Source: Pedobacter sp.
Lineage (GTDB): Bacteria; Bacteroidota; Bacteroidia; Sphingobacteriales; Sphingobacteriaceae
Direction: 5' to 3'
NCBI GenBank assembly: GCA_030149995.1
Contig: JASLGV010000525.1
Coordinates: 1 to 6,662 of the forward strand
DNA length: 6,662 nt
A program made the position numbers and the translations under genes. Shown here in pieces: positions 1-6,662 of this stretch (position 1 is its first letter; each line of letters starts with the position of its first letter). Below the pieces are notes generated by a model. It ran no database searches, was not told the DNA's origin, and saw nothing but the letters and a program-made list of their open reading frames with translations.

Positions 1-2088
1 AATGGCTTCAATACGTCTAACACCCGCCGCAACGGCACTTTCTGATATAATTTTAAAAGAACCAATCTGTCCGGTCGCTTTTACGTGTGTTCCACCGCAA
101 AGCTCTTTGCTAAAATGATCGTCAAATGTAATCATGCGAACAAAATCGCCATATTTCTCACCAAAAAGAGCCGTTACACCACTTTGAATGGCATCCTGGT
201 AAGGTACATTTCTTTCTTCTTTGAGCTTGATGTTGGCCCTGATCTTCTGATTTACAATTTGTTCGATTTGAGCAAGCTCCTCTTCAGAAACTTTCGAGAA
301 ATGAGAAAAATCAAAACGCAGATAATCGGCATTTACCAATGAACCTTTCTGGTTTACATGCGATCCCAAAACTTGTTTTAAAGCAGCATGCAGCAAGTGT
401 GTGGCAGAGTGGTTATCTTCCGTTAAAATACGCTTATCCTCATCCACAACAGCCCAGAATTTGCCTTCGAGATTATCGGGCAGTAAATCTGTAAAATGAA
501 CCGTTAAGCCATTTTCTTTTTTTGTATCGGTGATGTCTACCCAAAACTGGCGGCTATGATCTTCCAAACGCCCGGTATCTCCTACCTGACCACCGCTTTC
601 GGCATAGAAAGGTGTTTGACGCAATACAATCTGGTATTGTTCCTTTCCTTTGGCTTTTACCTTACGGTATTTTATGATTTCAGTTTCTATTTCAAGATCA
701 TCGTAACCGACAAATTCACTTTGATCGTCTGCATTAACCAACACCCAATCGCCCGTATCAATGGCTGTTGCTGCGCGGCTATCGTCTTTTTGTTTTTTAA
801 GTGCCTGCTCGTATGCAACCAGGTCAACACGCCAGCCTTTTTCTTTTGCCAGCAATTCGGTTAAATCCAATGGAAAACCAAAAGTATCTGAAAGTTCAAA
901 TGCAAAGTTGCCTTCTACCACCTCATTAACGGGCTGATATTTTTCAAATCGCTGTAAACCGGTAGATAAAGTACGTAAAAATGCAACTTCTTCTTCCAAT
1001 ACCACTTTTTGTACAAAATCCTGCTGGGCGCTCAACTCATCAAATACACCTTTAAACTGGTCGGCCAGCAAGGGTACCAGCTGATTTAAGAAAGGTTCTT
1101 TAAAGTTTAAGAAGGTATAGGCGTAACGAACAGCCCTTCTTAAAATCCTTCTGATTACATAACCGGCTTTATTGTTTGAAGGCAACTGCCCATCGGCAAT
1201 TACAAATGAGATGGCACGGATGTGATCGGCCATTACCCGCATGGCGATATCTGTTTTCTCTTCTGCACCATATGCAACGCCCGATTGCTTTGCAATAAAC
1301 TGGATGAGCGGTTGGAAAACATCGGTATCGTAGTTAGACGTTTTTTCCTGCAATACGCGCACCAAACGTTCGAAACCCATACCGGTATCTACATGTTTTG
1401 CAGGTAAGTTTTGTAGTTTACCATCTTTTAAACGGTTAAACTGCATAAATACATTGTTCCAGATTTCAATAACCTGCGGGTGATCGGCATTCACAAGACT
1501 TGCACCATCAACAGCTGCCTTTTCTTCATCTGTACGGCAATCGACATGAATTTCTGAGCAAGGTCCGCAAGGCCCCGTATCGCCCATTTCCCAAAAGTTG
1601 TCTTTTTTATTTCCCGGTAATATATGGCGCTCATCAACATACTGTTTCCAGATGTCGTATGCTTCCTGGTCTTTTTCAAGCCCTTCCTGCGCATCGCCCT
1701 CAAAATACGTTACATAGAGCTTATCTTTAGGGATTTTATATACTTCTGTGAGCAGCTCCCAACTCCAGGCAATGGCTTCTTTTTTAAAGTAATCGCCAAA
1801 ACTCCAGTTGCCCAGCATTTCAAACATGGTGTGGTGATACGTATCGATGCCCACCTCTTCCAGGTCGTTGTGTTTTCCTGAAACCCGTAAACAACGTTGT
1901 GTATCGGCTACGCGCGTATATTTTATACTTGCCTCGCCCAGGAATAAATCTTTAAACTGATTCATCCCTGCATTGGTAAACATGAGCGTCGGATCATTTT
2001 TAACCACAATTGGTGCGGATGGAACAATTTGATGCTGTTTCTGCTGGAAAAACGTTAAGAATGCCTGTCTAATCTCTTTTGCTGTCAT
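1..2088 (-). CDS. alaS: Alanyl-tRNA synthetase, C-terminal end cut off by window edge
   Basis: This cytoplasmic class II synthetase charges tRNA-Ala with alanine and hydrolyses mischarged Ser/Gly-tRNA-Ala. Reading leftwards from the ATG at 2086-2088, the frame is open for 696 codons to base 1. The catalytic domain shows [11 protein letters not shown] (residues 70-80) and [17 protein letters not shown] (85-101), the motif 2 region of Ala[10 protein letters not shown] (171-179) follows, then DTGMGFERL (234-242), the motif 3 region. The tRNA-binding helical domain follows, with [15 protein letters not shown]. The editing domain begins around [11 protein letters not shown]. It carries both metal-binding pairs: HSATH (H560, H564; bases 397-411) and CGGTH (C664, H668; bases 85-99). 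The last visible residues, GVRRIEA, close the editing domain, so the C-terminal C-Ala/oligomerisation domain (roughly 170-180 residues in the family) is missing only because of the window edge. The start matches the usual AlaS N-terminus and has no Shine-Dalgarno sequence. The gene is divergent from the MerR-type gene. Confidence 0.98.
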   Translation of the reverse strand, partial: MTAKEIRQAFLTFFQQKQHQIVPSAPIVVKNDPTLMFTNAGMNQFKDLFLGEASIKYTRVADTQRCLRVSGKHNDLEEVGIDTYHHTMFEMLGNWSFGDYFKKEAIAWSWELLTEVYKIPKDKLYVTYFEGDAQEGLEKDQEAYDIWKQYVDERHILPGNKKDNFWEMGDTGPCGPCSEIHVDCRTDEEKAAVDGASLVNADHPQVIEIWNNVFMQFNRLKDGKLQNLPAKHVDTGMGFERLVRVLQEKTSNYDTDVFQPLIQFIAKQSGVAYGAEEKTDIAMRVMADHIRAISFVIADGQLPSNNKAGYVIRRILRRAVRYAYTFLNFKEPFLNQLVPLLADQFKGVFDELSAQQDFVQKVVLEEEVAFLRTLSTGLQRFEKYQPVNEVVEGNFAFELSDTFGFPLDLTELLAKEKGWRVDLVAYEQALKKQKDDSRAATAIDTGDWVLVNADDQSEFVGYDDLEIETEIIKYRKVKAKGKEQYQIVLRQTPFYAESGGQVGDTGRLEDHSRQFWVDITDTKKENGLTVHFTDLLPDNLEGKFWAVVDEDKRILTEDNHSATHLLHAALKQVLGSHVNQKGSLVNADYLRFDFSHFSKVSEEELAQIEQIVNQKIRANIKLKEERNVPYQDAIQSGVTALFGEKYGDFVRMITFDDHFSKELCGGTHVKATGQIGSFKIISESAVAAGVRRIEAI

Positions 2089-2104
2089 TAAGTATAATAT
2101 TGAG

Positions 2105-2126
2105 CAACAAAATTAAAATTTTATTG
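2105..2126. promoter_or_regulatory. Imperfect 22-bp dyad in the divergent promoter region, possible operator
   Basis: The left arm CAACAAAATT (2105-2114) pairs with the right arm AATTTTATTG (2117-2126) at 9 of 10 positions, around a 2-bp AA centre; the mismatch is C2108/A2123. It contains a perfect 10-bp palindrome, TAAAATTTTA (2114-2123). The dyad covers the putative alaS -7 box and ends on the putative -33 element of the MerR-type gene. A protein bound here could affect both promoters. MerR-family regulators usually bind inverted repeats within promoters, so autoregulation by the adjacent gene is a reasonable guess. AT-rich DNA produces such dyads by chance, so confidence is modest. Confidence 0.35.
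2108..2115 (-). promoter_or_regulatory. Putative alaS promoter, -7 box
   Basis: On the minus strand these bases read TAATTTTG, a full match to the Bacteroidota -7 consensus TAnnTTTG. Transcription would begin a few bases to the left, leaving a leader of about 10-15 nt before the alaS ATG. I found no clear TTG or TTTG at the -33 position (about 2133-2142 on the minus strand), so the assignment rests on one box in AT-rich DNA. Confidence 0.4.
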
Positions 2127-2156
2127 CGTTAATCAGGAAAAATCGAACTACATTTG
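2124..2156 (+). promoter_or_regulatory. Putative promoter of the MerR-type gene (Bacteroidota -33/-7 type)
   Basis: TACATTTG at 2149-2156 is a perfect match to the Bacteroidota -7 consensus TAnnTTTG. TTG at 2124-2126 lies 22 bp upstream, within the 17-23 bp spacing accepted for the -33 TTG/TTTG element. Transcription would start near 2161-2164 and give a leader of about 40 nt before the ATG at 2204. Confidence 0.6.
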
Positions 2157-2203
2157 AACACTTTAAATAATTGATGTAAAACATTCATAATCAGCAACAA
2201 GTT

Positions 2204-2539
2204 ATGCCGTATAAAGAAAGAGAGATTAATAAAATGTATTATACCATGGGCGAAGTGACTGAAATGTTTAATGTAAATGCCTCCCAAATCCGTTTTTACG
2301 AAAAAGAATTTGATATTCTTCAACCCAAAAAAAACAAGAAAGGAAACCGCCTTTTTACTCCTGAAGATATTGAAAACCTGAAGATCATATTTAACCTGGT
2401 AGATGAAAAAGGATTTACCCTGAAAGGTGCTAAAGAATATCTTAAAAACAACAAGTCTGATGTAAAAGAAAATCAGAAGATTATCGATTCACTGGAAAAG
2501 CTTAAAAACTTTCTCGTGAATTTGACTCAGGAGCTTTAA
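2204..2539 (+). CDS. MerR-family helix-turn-helix transcriptional regulator (short)
   Basis: This is a predicted cytoplasmic DNA-binding regulator of 111 aa. The helix-turn-helix spans about residues 14-33 (TMGEVTEMFNVNASQIRFYE). It is followed by KEFDILQPKKNKKGNRLFTPEDI (34-56), the MerR wing, in which the N-R-L-F-T segment corresponds to the family's R-x-Y/F-T signature. GFTLKGAKEYL (70-80) matches the usual third helical section. Residues 81-111 form only a short lysine- and glutamate-rich helix, with no cysteine and no ligand-binding domain, so metal sensing of the classical MerR type is not supported. I chose the start at 2204 because the PYKEREINK lead-in before YYTMGEV is typical of Bacteroidota homologues as I recall them; M11 at 2234 is the alternative. 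There is no Shine-Dalgarno. The gene diverges from alaS and lies 79 bp upstream of the next gene. Its targets cannot be read from the sequence. Confidence 0.9.
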   Translation: MPYKEREINKMYYTMGEVTEMFNVNASQIRFYEKEFDILQPKKNKKGNRLFTPEDIENLKIIFNLVDEKGFTLKGAKEYLKNNKSDVKENQKIIDSLEKLKNFLVNLTQEL

Positions 2540-2599
2540 TCTACCGGTAATTTTTTCTATATTCGAGTAACCAAACTCAATCACCCTATTTTTTTAACT

Positions 2600-2618
2600 G
2601 GTTAAAAATAACCTTTTT
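2600..2618 (+). other. Weak hairpin plus T-run just before the 2619 start
   Basis: GGTTA (2600-2604), AAAA loop (2605-2608) and TAACC (2609-2613) form a perfect 5-bp stem, followed by five T (2614-2618) that abut the ATG at 2619. The layout resembles a small intrinsic terminator or attenuator between the MerR-type gene and the three-gene cluster. The stem is short and AT-rich, so it may not fold stably; it could also simply be an AT-rich start context. The remainder of the 79-bp gap shows no convincing promoter. Confidence 0.25.
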
Positions 2619-3419
2619 ATGAAAATATGGTGCGCTCTCTTTCTCTCTGTTTCTTATTTTGAACTTTATGCCCAGAACAATCTGGGCCCGAGGTTAACTG
2701 CTATGGGCAACAATGCGGCTGCCCTTACTGATGTATGGTCTCTACAGGCCAATGCGGCTTGTATTACAGGTATAAAATCTCCAACCATTGCTACCAGCTA
2801 TGTTCAGCACCTTGTAGATACAGAAATCAGTACGCAATCGGCTGGATTCGTATTCCCATATCAAAATAATTTTTTAGGCATTTCCTTTCAGCGATATGGT
2901 TTTGCGGCTTACAATGATGTAAAAATTGGTTTTGCCTATGCTAAAAAACTGAGCCCGCAACTGGCATTGGCTTTAAACACCAATCTGCACCAGCTTCAGA
3001 TTTCATCTTACGGAAGTAGTAATACCTTCTCTGTTGATGCAGGTCTGCTCTATACACCATCTCCACTATTCTCCCTGGGATTTTACACAATGAACCTTTC
3101 AGGCCAATCGTTTAACAGCCAGCAAAACCTTAAAATTGCTTCTTCTCTGCATACCGGCTTATCCTACAAACCAATTGATAAAGTATTAATTGCCTTAACC
3201 ATATCAAAAATATATGAACAATCTATTGATGTTAAAACAGGTATCGATTACCAGCTGGTACCAGAGTTCCTAAACCTGCGTGCGGGTTGCAGTTTCAAAC
3301 CGGCTATGCAATACGCCGGTCTTGGAATTCAGCTTAAGCAAGTCCAGTTTGATATGGCTGCAACTTACCACAATAGTCTGGGTTATACACCTCAAATCGG
3401 AATTAGCTATGCATTTTAA
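2619..3419 (+). CDS. Predicted outer-membrane beta-barrel protein, PorV/PorQ-like
   Basis: This is a 266-aa exported protein. An N-terminal signal peptide (residues 1-18, hydrophobic core ALFLSVSYF, ending LYA before QNN) fits cleavage by signal peptidase I. C5 is not in a lipobox. After it, the segment LTAMGNNAAALTDVW (26-40) followed by QANAACI (43-49) resembles the PorV/PorQ (FadL-like) N-terminal pattern AxxxAMGgA...aDd...NPAgL, here with the NPAGL part degenerate. The rest is rich in alternating polar/hydrophobic strands with aromatic ends, and the protein ends IGISYAF, with the C-terminal phenylalanine typical of BAM-assembled barrels. The last 11 bp overlap the start of the next gene, so the two are probably co-translated and may work together in the outer membrane. 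The specific function is unknown; assignment to PorV/PorQ rather than another barrel family is tentative. There is no Shine-Dalgarno; the start is the first ATG giving a signal peptide. Confidence 0.8.
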   Translation: MKIWCALFLSVSYFELYAQNNLGPRLTAMGNNAAALTDVWSLQANAACITGIKSPTIATSYVQHLVDTEISTQSAGFVFPYQNNFLGISFQRYGFAAYNDVKIGFAYAKKLSPQLALALNTNLHQLQISSYGSSNTFSVDAGLLYTPSPLFSLGFYTMNLSGQSFNSQQNLKIASSLHTGLSYKPIDKVLIALTISKIYEQSIDVKTGIDYQLVPEFLNLRAGCSFKPAMQYAGLGIQLKQVQFDMAATYHNSLGYTPQIGISYAF

Positions 3420-5439
3420 ACCTTATCTCCTCGCACCTTTTTTATTATTCCTCAGCCCTGTATATGCGCAACAGGCGGAAGAAAAGCTTGTACAGGAAAT
3501 TATTGAAAATGTTGCCGAAAGCCTGGCAGAAGATTTTGACTTTTCAGAATTGATGGAAACGCTTTATAAATTCAGAAAACACCCTCTAAATCTAAACAAG
3601 GCAACCCCTGCAGACCTCAAAAGTTTCATTTTCCTATCTCCCCTCCAAATCAACAATTTCTTTCTTCATACAAAAGAACATGGTTTGCTAATTGATTTAC
3701 TCGAACTTCAGTCAATAAATGGCTTTGATGCCCAGAGCATTCAAAACCTGCTTCCTTTTGTAAGCTTAAATTCTCCCACTGAATATGAAAACTTTAGTTT
3801 AAAGCAGCTGTGGGGAACAGGCACACACGACATCATCCTGCGGGTCGCCAGAATACTGGAAAAACAAAAGGGTTTTAGAGATTTACCAGGCAGCCGTTAC
3901 CTGGGTACACCCGAAAAAATTCAGATGCGTTATCGCTACCAATATGGTAAAGCCATCAGTGCAGCAGTTACCCTGGATAAAGATGCCGGCGAAAAGCTGA
4001 TCGGCAAACCTTTTGATTTTGTTTCGGCCAGTATAGCTGTGAACGATTTAAAGTTTTTTAAACGCATTGTTATAGGCGATTATGCACTTCAATATGGACA
4101 AGGGCTTAATCTGTGGACTGGCTTTGCCCCCGGTAAAAGCACCGACATAACCAGCATCGTTAAAAAGGATGTTGGACTAAAACCTTATACTTCAAGTAAC
4201 GAATATTCCTTTTTAAGAGGTTTTGCAACAACCATGCAGGTTTCCAAAAATGTAGAAATTACTTCCTTTGTATCGTATAGAAAGCTGGATGCAAGTCAGG
4301 AGCTTAACGAAGCAGATGAGCTGGTGCAGAAAACCATTAATCAAAGCGGCCTGCACCGAACACCTTCTGAAATTAAAAACCATAATAGTTTAAAACAATT
4401 TCATTATGGACTGATTACACAACTTAATAATCAGACGTATAACATTGGATTGATCCTGCATCAAACCCGGTTCAGTCATGCGTTCATTACACAGAAACAG
4501 CCATACGATTTTTACAGTTTTACGGGCAGCTCCTTTAACAATGCAGGCATCCATTACAATTACACCTTTAAGAACATTTATTTATTTGGTGAATTTGCCA
4601 GTGGCCTGCATAACGGAACAGCCCATTTAAATGGTGCTTTAATCAGTCTATCGCCAGAGCTTTCTTCTACCATCAGTTATCGAAATTATGGAAAAAATTA
4701 CCATAATTTCTTCAGCAATGCTCTTTCAGATTCCAGTAGTCCGCAAAATGAGAAAGGACTTTTTAGCAGCCTTAGTTTTATACCGGATAAACGATGGGCT
4801 TTTAATTTTTATACAGACTTTTATTCTTTCCCCTGGTTAAAATACCGCGTTGATGCGCCTTCAAGTGGTTATGATGTTGTTGGTCAGGGCGTGTACACTC
4901 CAACTAAGTTATTAAAGATCTTGATCAGGTTTAAAACTGTTAACAAGCAGCAAAACACAGACCTGGTTGTTCCCATTAATTTTTTAGACAACACCAAAAG
5001 GGAATATTATCGTCTGGATATAAGCTGGAAACCGGTAAAGAAGTTCAGTTTTCAGAACCGTGCAGAATTTAGTCAGTATAAAAAAGGTACCGGAAACAGC
5101 GAAATTGGCTATCTAATTTATCAGGATGTTGATTATGCACCTTCATTTTCAAAACTGAGAAGCAACATTCGGCTTGCCTATTTTAATACACCCAGTTACA
5201 ACAGTAGAATTTATGCATATGAAGATGATGTATTATATGGCGCCGGCTTCGGAATTTATAATGGCCAGGGCATGCGCACTTACTTAAACCTCAGATATTC
5301 CCTAAACAAAAAAATACATATCTGGACAAAATATAGCTTATCCATTTATAAAGATGCCAAAACTGTTGGGACTTATCTGGATGAAATAAACGGGAATAAG
5401 AAGTCTGAACTCAAACTTCAATGCAGATTTCAATTTTAG
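3409..5439 (+). CDS. Exported helix-hairpin-helix / predicted outer-membrane barrel protein
   Basis: This is a 676-aa protein. Residues 1-20 form a signal peptide (core LLAPFLLFLSP, ending VYA before QQAEE). An acidic helical linker follows (about 21-55). Residues 57-120 form a ComEA-like helix-hairpin-helix region: it opens with LNLNKATPADL (60-70) and has the later EHGLLIDLLELQSINGF (90-106), mirroring the G-x-x-x-x-x-EL pattern of tandem HhH domains. From about residue 135 to the end the protein is strand-rich with many Tyr/Phe. It includes GDYALQYGQGLNLWTGF (223-239) followed by GKS (242-244), which I recall as conserved in this Bacteroidota family, and ends LQCRFQF, a barrel-like C-terminal signal. 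The frame is open back to an ATG at 3280, but the start at 3409 is chosen because it places a signal peptide at the N-terminus and overlaps the preceding gene by only 11 bp. comEC starts 3 bp after the stop. A role in DNA uptake is inferred from the HhH region and from comEC; it is not shown. Confidence 0.85.
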   Translation: MHFKPYLLAPFLLFLSPVYAQQAEEKLVQEIIENVAESLAEDFDFSELMETLYKFRKHPLNLNKATPADLKSFIFLSPLQINNFFLHTKEHGLLIDLLELQSINGFDAQSIQNLLPFVSLNSPTEYENFSLKQLWGTGTHDIILRVARILEKQKGFRDLPGSRYLGTPEKIQMRYRYQYGKAISAAVTLDKDAGEKLIGKPFDFVSASIAVNDLKFFKRIVIGDYALQYGQGLNLWTGFAPGKSTDITSIVKKDVGLKPYTSSNEYSFLRGFATTMQVSKNVEITSFVSYRKLDASQELNEADELVQKTINQSGLHRTPSEIKNHNSLKQFHYGLITQLNNQTYNIGLILHQTRFSHAFITQKQPYDFYSFTGSSFNNAGIHYNYTFKNIYLFGEFASGLHNGTAHLNGALISLSPELSSTISYRNYGKNYHNFFSNALSDSSSPQNEKGLFSSLSFIPDKRWAFNFYTDFYSFPWLKYRVDAPSSGYDVVGQGVYTPTKLLKILIRFKTVNKQQNTDLVVPINFLDNTKREYYRLDISWKPVKKFSFQNRAEFSQYKKGTGNSEIGYLIYQDVDYAPSFSKLRSNIRLAYFNTPSYNSRIYAYEDDVLYGAGFGIYNGQGMRTYLNLRYSLNKKIHIWTKYSLSIYKDAKTVGTYLDEINGNKKSELKLQCRFQF

Positions 5440-5442
5440 GCT

Positions 5443-6662
5443 ATGCATACCGGTGTCTTTGTTCGCATAATTGCTCCCTTCATTGCAGGGATTTATCTAT
5501 TTCTCCAGATAAATAACTTTACATATCTAATTATCTTCGGAATTCTTTTTATCGCTCTTTTAATTGTACTCTGCTACCTGAACCTTACCTACAGGCGAAG
5601 TAAATTCTACCGGTTTACCGCATTAAATGGTCTTTTGTTTAGCTTACTGTTTTTTACAGGAGGAGCCGAACTTTCTCTTTTAAACAACGAGCAACTAAAA
5701 CCGGGTTATTTTGGTCATAAACCTTATCCTTTATTAAAAGTTTGGGTAAACGACGAACCACAGTTTTCTAAAGGAATGGTTCGTTTTAAAGTAGCAGTAA
5801 TGTCTGGCTATGATAGCAATGGTTATGCCACGCCTTTATCTGGACAATTATTATTGCTGCTAAAACACGAAAAAATCAGTGTTCAGTCGTTAACTTATGG
5901 AAAAGTGTTGATGGTTTCTGCCAAATACATAGAAATAGAACCGCCATACAATCCGGGCGAATTTGACTTCAAAAACTGGCTGGCCAATCAGGGAATTTAT
6001 CACCAGGCTTTTATAAAGGAAAGCAACCTGCTTATTACAGCGCATGAAAATGGGAATTCCCTGATTAAATTTGCAAAATCTCTCCGGACGCAGCAAATAA
6101 CCAAATACAGGGAATTTATTAAAGACAACGAAGCTTTCTCTGTGGCCAGCACCCTGATTTTAGGTTACCGGGCAGATTTAAGTGCCGAAACCCTCTCGGC
6201 TTATTCCAAAACAGGAACCATCCACGCGCTTTCGGTTTCGGGCGCACATGTAGCCATTATTTATGTCGTGCTCGATTTATTGTTTAAGTTTTTAAACCGC
6301 CGGCCGGCACTTAAAATCATCAAACTCATTTTAATCTGTTTATCCATCTGGGGTTATGCCCTCATTACGGGCTTCTCTCCTTCTGTTTTACGCTCGGCCA
6401 TTATGATTACCATTTACATCGCATCCAAAACCTTTTACAAAAATGCCGATGCCTATAATATTTTAGCATTTGCCGCCTTTTTTCAACTGGTTTACGATCC
6501 TTATCTGCTTTTAGATGTTGGATTTCAATTATCGTACCTCGCAGTATTGGGGCTCATTAGTCTGCAACCGAACATTTATAAAATGATCAGCCTTAAAAAC
6601 CAGTGGATGGATAAATTATGGAATTTTACAGCCATGTCTTTGGCCGCTCAGCTGGCTACCTT
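5443..6662 (+). CDS. comEC: ComEC/Rec2 family DNA-uptake channel, 3' end beyond window
   Basis: ComEC is the inner-membrane channel that carries single-stranded DNA into the cytoplasm during natural transformation. The 406 visible codons contain three N-terminal membrane segments (about residues 5-22, 27-45 and 58-76). A soluble DUF4131/OB-like region (about 77-220) follows, with the family signature PPYNPGEFDFKNW at 167-179. The competence domain begins near 230: GYRADL, TGTIHALSVSGAH (257-269, the family's tG-x-x-HlLaiSGlHv motif), GFSPSVLRSAIM (310-321, the G-x-spSv-RA-x-M motif) and DVGFQLSY (358-365, the gFqLSf motif). The rest of the membrane domain, and any C-terminal metallo-beta-lactamase-like domain, lie off the right edge. 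The ATG sits 3 bp after the preceding stop, with no useful Shine-Dalgarno, so translation is probably coupled to the helix-hairpin-helix gene. No frameshift is seen in the visible part. Confidence 0.95.
   Translation, partial: MHTGVFVRIIAPFIAGIYLFLQINNFTYLIIFGILFIALLIVLCYLNLTYRRSKFYRFTALNGLLFSLLFFTGGAELSLLNNEQLKPGYFGHKPYPLLKVWVNDEPQFSKGMVRFKVAVMSGYDSNGYATPLSGQLLLLLKHEKISVQSLTYGKVLMVSAKYIEIEPPYNPGEFDFKNWLANQGIYHQAFIKESNLLITAHENGNSLIKFAKSLRTQQITKYREFIKDNEAFSVASTLILGYRADLSAETLSAYSKTGTIHALSVSGAHVAIIYVVLDLLFKFLNRRPALKIIKLILICLSIWGYALITGFSPSVLRSAIMITIYIASKTFYKNADAYNILAFAAFFQLVYDPYLLLDVGFQLSYLAVLGLISLQPNIYKMISLKNQWMDKLWNFTAMSLAAQLAT

Noticed and set aside
85..1881. Several plus-strand open frames (85-342, 556-864, 1222-1407, 1500-1730, 1624-1881) and a minus-strand one at 1491-1703
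   Set aside because: All lie inside the strongly supported alaS coding frame on the minus strand, and their translations show no recognisable family, so they are shadows.
2129..2323. Minus-strand 64-aa open frame over the MerR-type gene start
   Set aside because: It is antisense to the conserved helix-turn-helix coding region and has no recognisable content; it is a shadow.
2542..2549. TACCGGTA palindrome followed by a T-run just after the MerR-type stop
   Set aside because: An 8-bp palindrome with no loop cannot form a useful terminator hairpin.
2558..2595. Promoter-like strings before the 2619 gene (TATATTCG at 2558-2565, TATTTTTT at 2587-2594)
   Set aside because: Each deviates from TAnnTTTG at one position and neither has a proper TTG/TTTG at the right spacing, so neither supports a promoter call in AT-rich DNA.
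3280..3408. N-terminal extension of the helix-hairpin-helix protein from the ATG at 3280
   Set aside because: It would bury the signal peptide 43 residues inside the protein and overlap the upstream gene by 140 bp; the start at 3409 is far better.
5890..6096. Minus-strand 68-aa open frame
   Set aside because: It is antisense to comEC within a region carrying the PYNPGEFDFKNW signature; it is a shadow.
1..6662. tRNA/rRNA genes, CRISPR repeats, insertion-sequence ends, long direct repeats
   Set aside because: None were seen on reading both strands; almost all of the window is explained by five protein-coding genes and two short intergenic gaps.

Overview
The window looks like chromosomal DNA from a member of the Bacteroidota, most likely Sphingobacteriales and possibly a Pedobacter-like organism. 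This rests on the AT-rich base composition, the absence of convincing Shine-Dalgarno sequences before any start, a perfect Bacteroidota-type -7 promoter box (TAnnTTTG), and the protein families present. Genus-level placement is inference from protein style and gene neighbourhood, not from a search.

Layout: bases 1-2088 on the minus strand hold the first 696 codons of alanyl-tRNA synthetase (alaS); its C-terminal end lies off the left edge. A 115-bp divergent intergenic region (2089-2203) carries back-to-back promoter elements and a 22-bp imperfect dyad. Everything to the right is on the plus strand: a 111-aa MerR-type helix-turn-helix regulator (2204-2539), a 79-bp gap with a weak hairpin, a 266-aa predicted outer-membrane barrel protein (2619-3419), a 676-aa exported protein that joins a ComEA-like helix-hairpin-helix region to a predicted outer-membrane barrel (3409-5439), and the first 406 codons of a ComEC/Rec2 DNA-channel protein (5443 to the right edge).

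The last three genes are packed tightly: an 11-bp overlap, then a 3-bp gap. They are therefore probably co-transcribed and translationally coupled. ComEC is the inner-membrane channel of natural transformation and ComEA-type helix-hairpin-helix domains usually hold DNA in the periplasm. An exported helix-hairpin-helix/barrel fusion beside comEC thus suggests an outer-membrane-to-inner-membrane DNA uptake route. The glycine-rich hairpins that contact DNA look degenerate, so this is a hypothesis only. No RNA genes, mobile elements, CRISPR arrays or gene-free stretches over 300 bp were seen.
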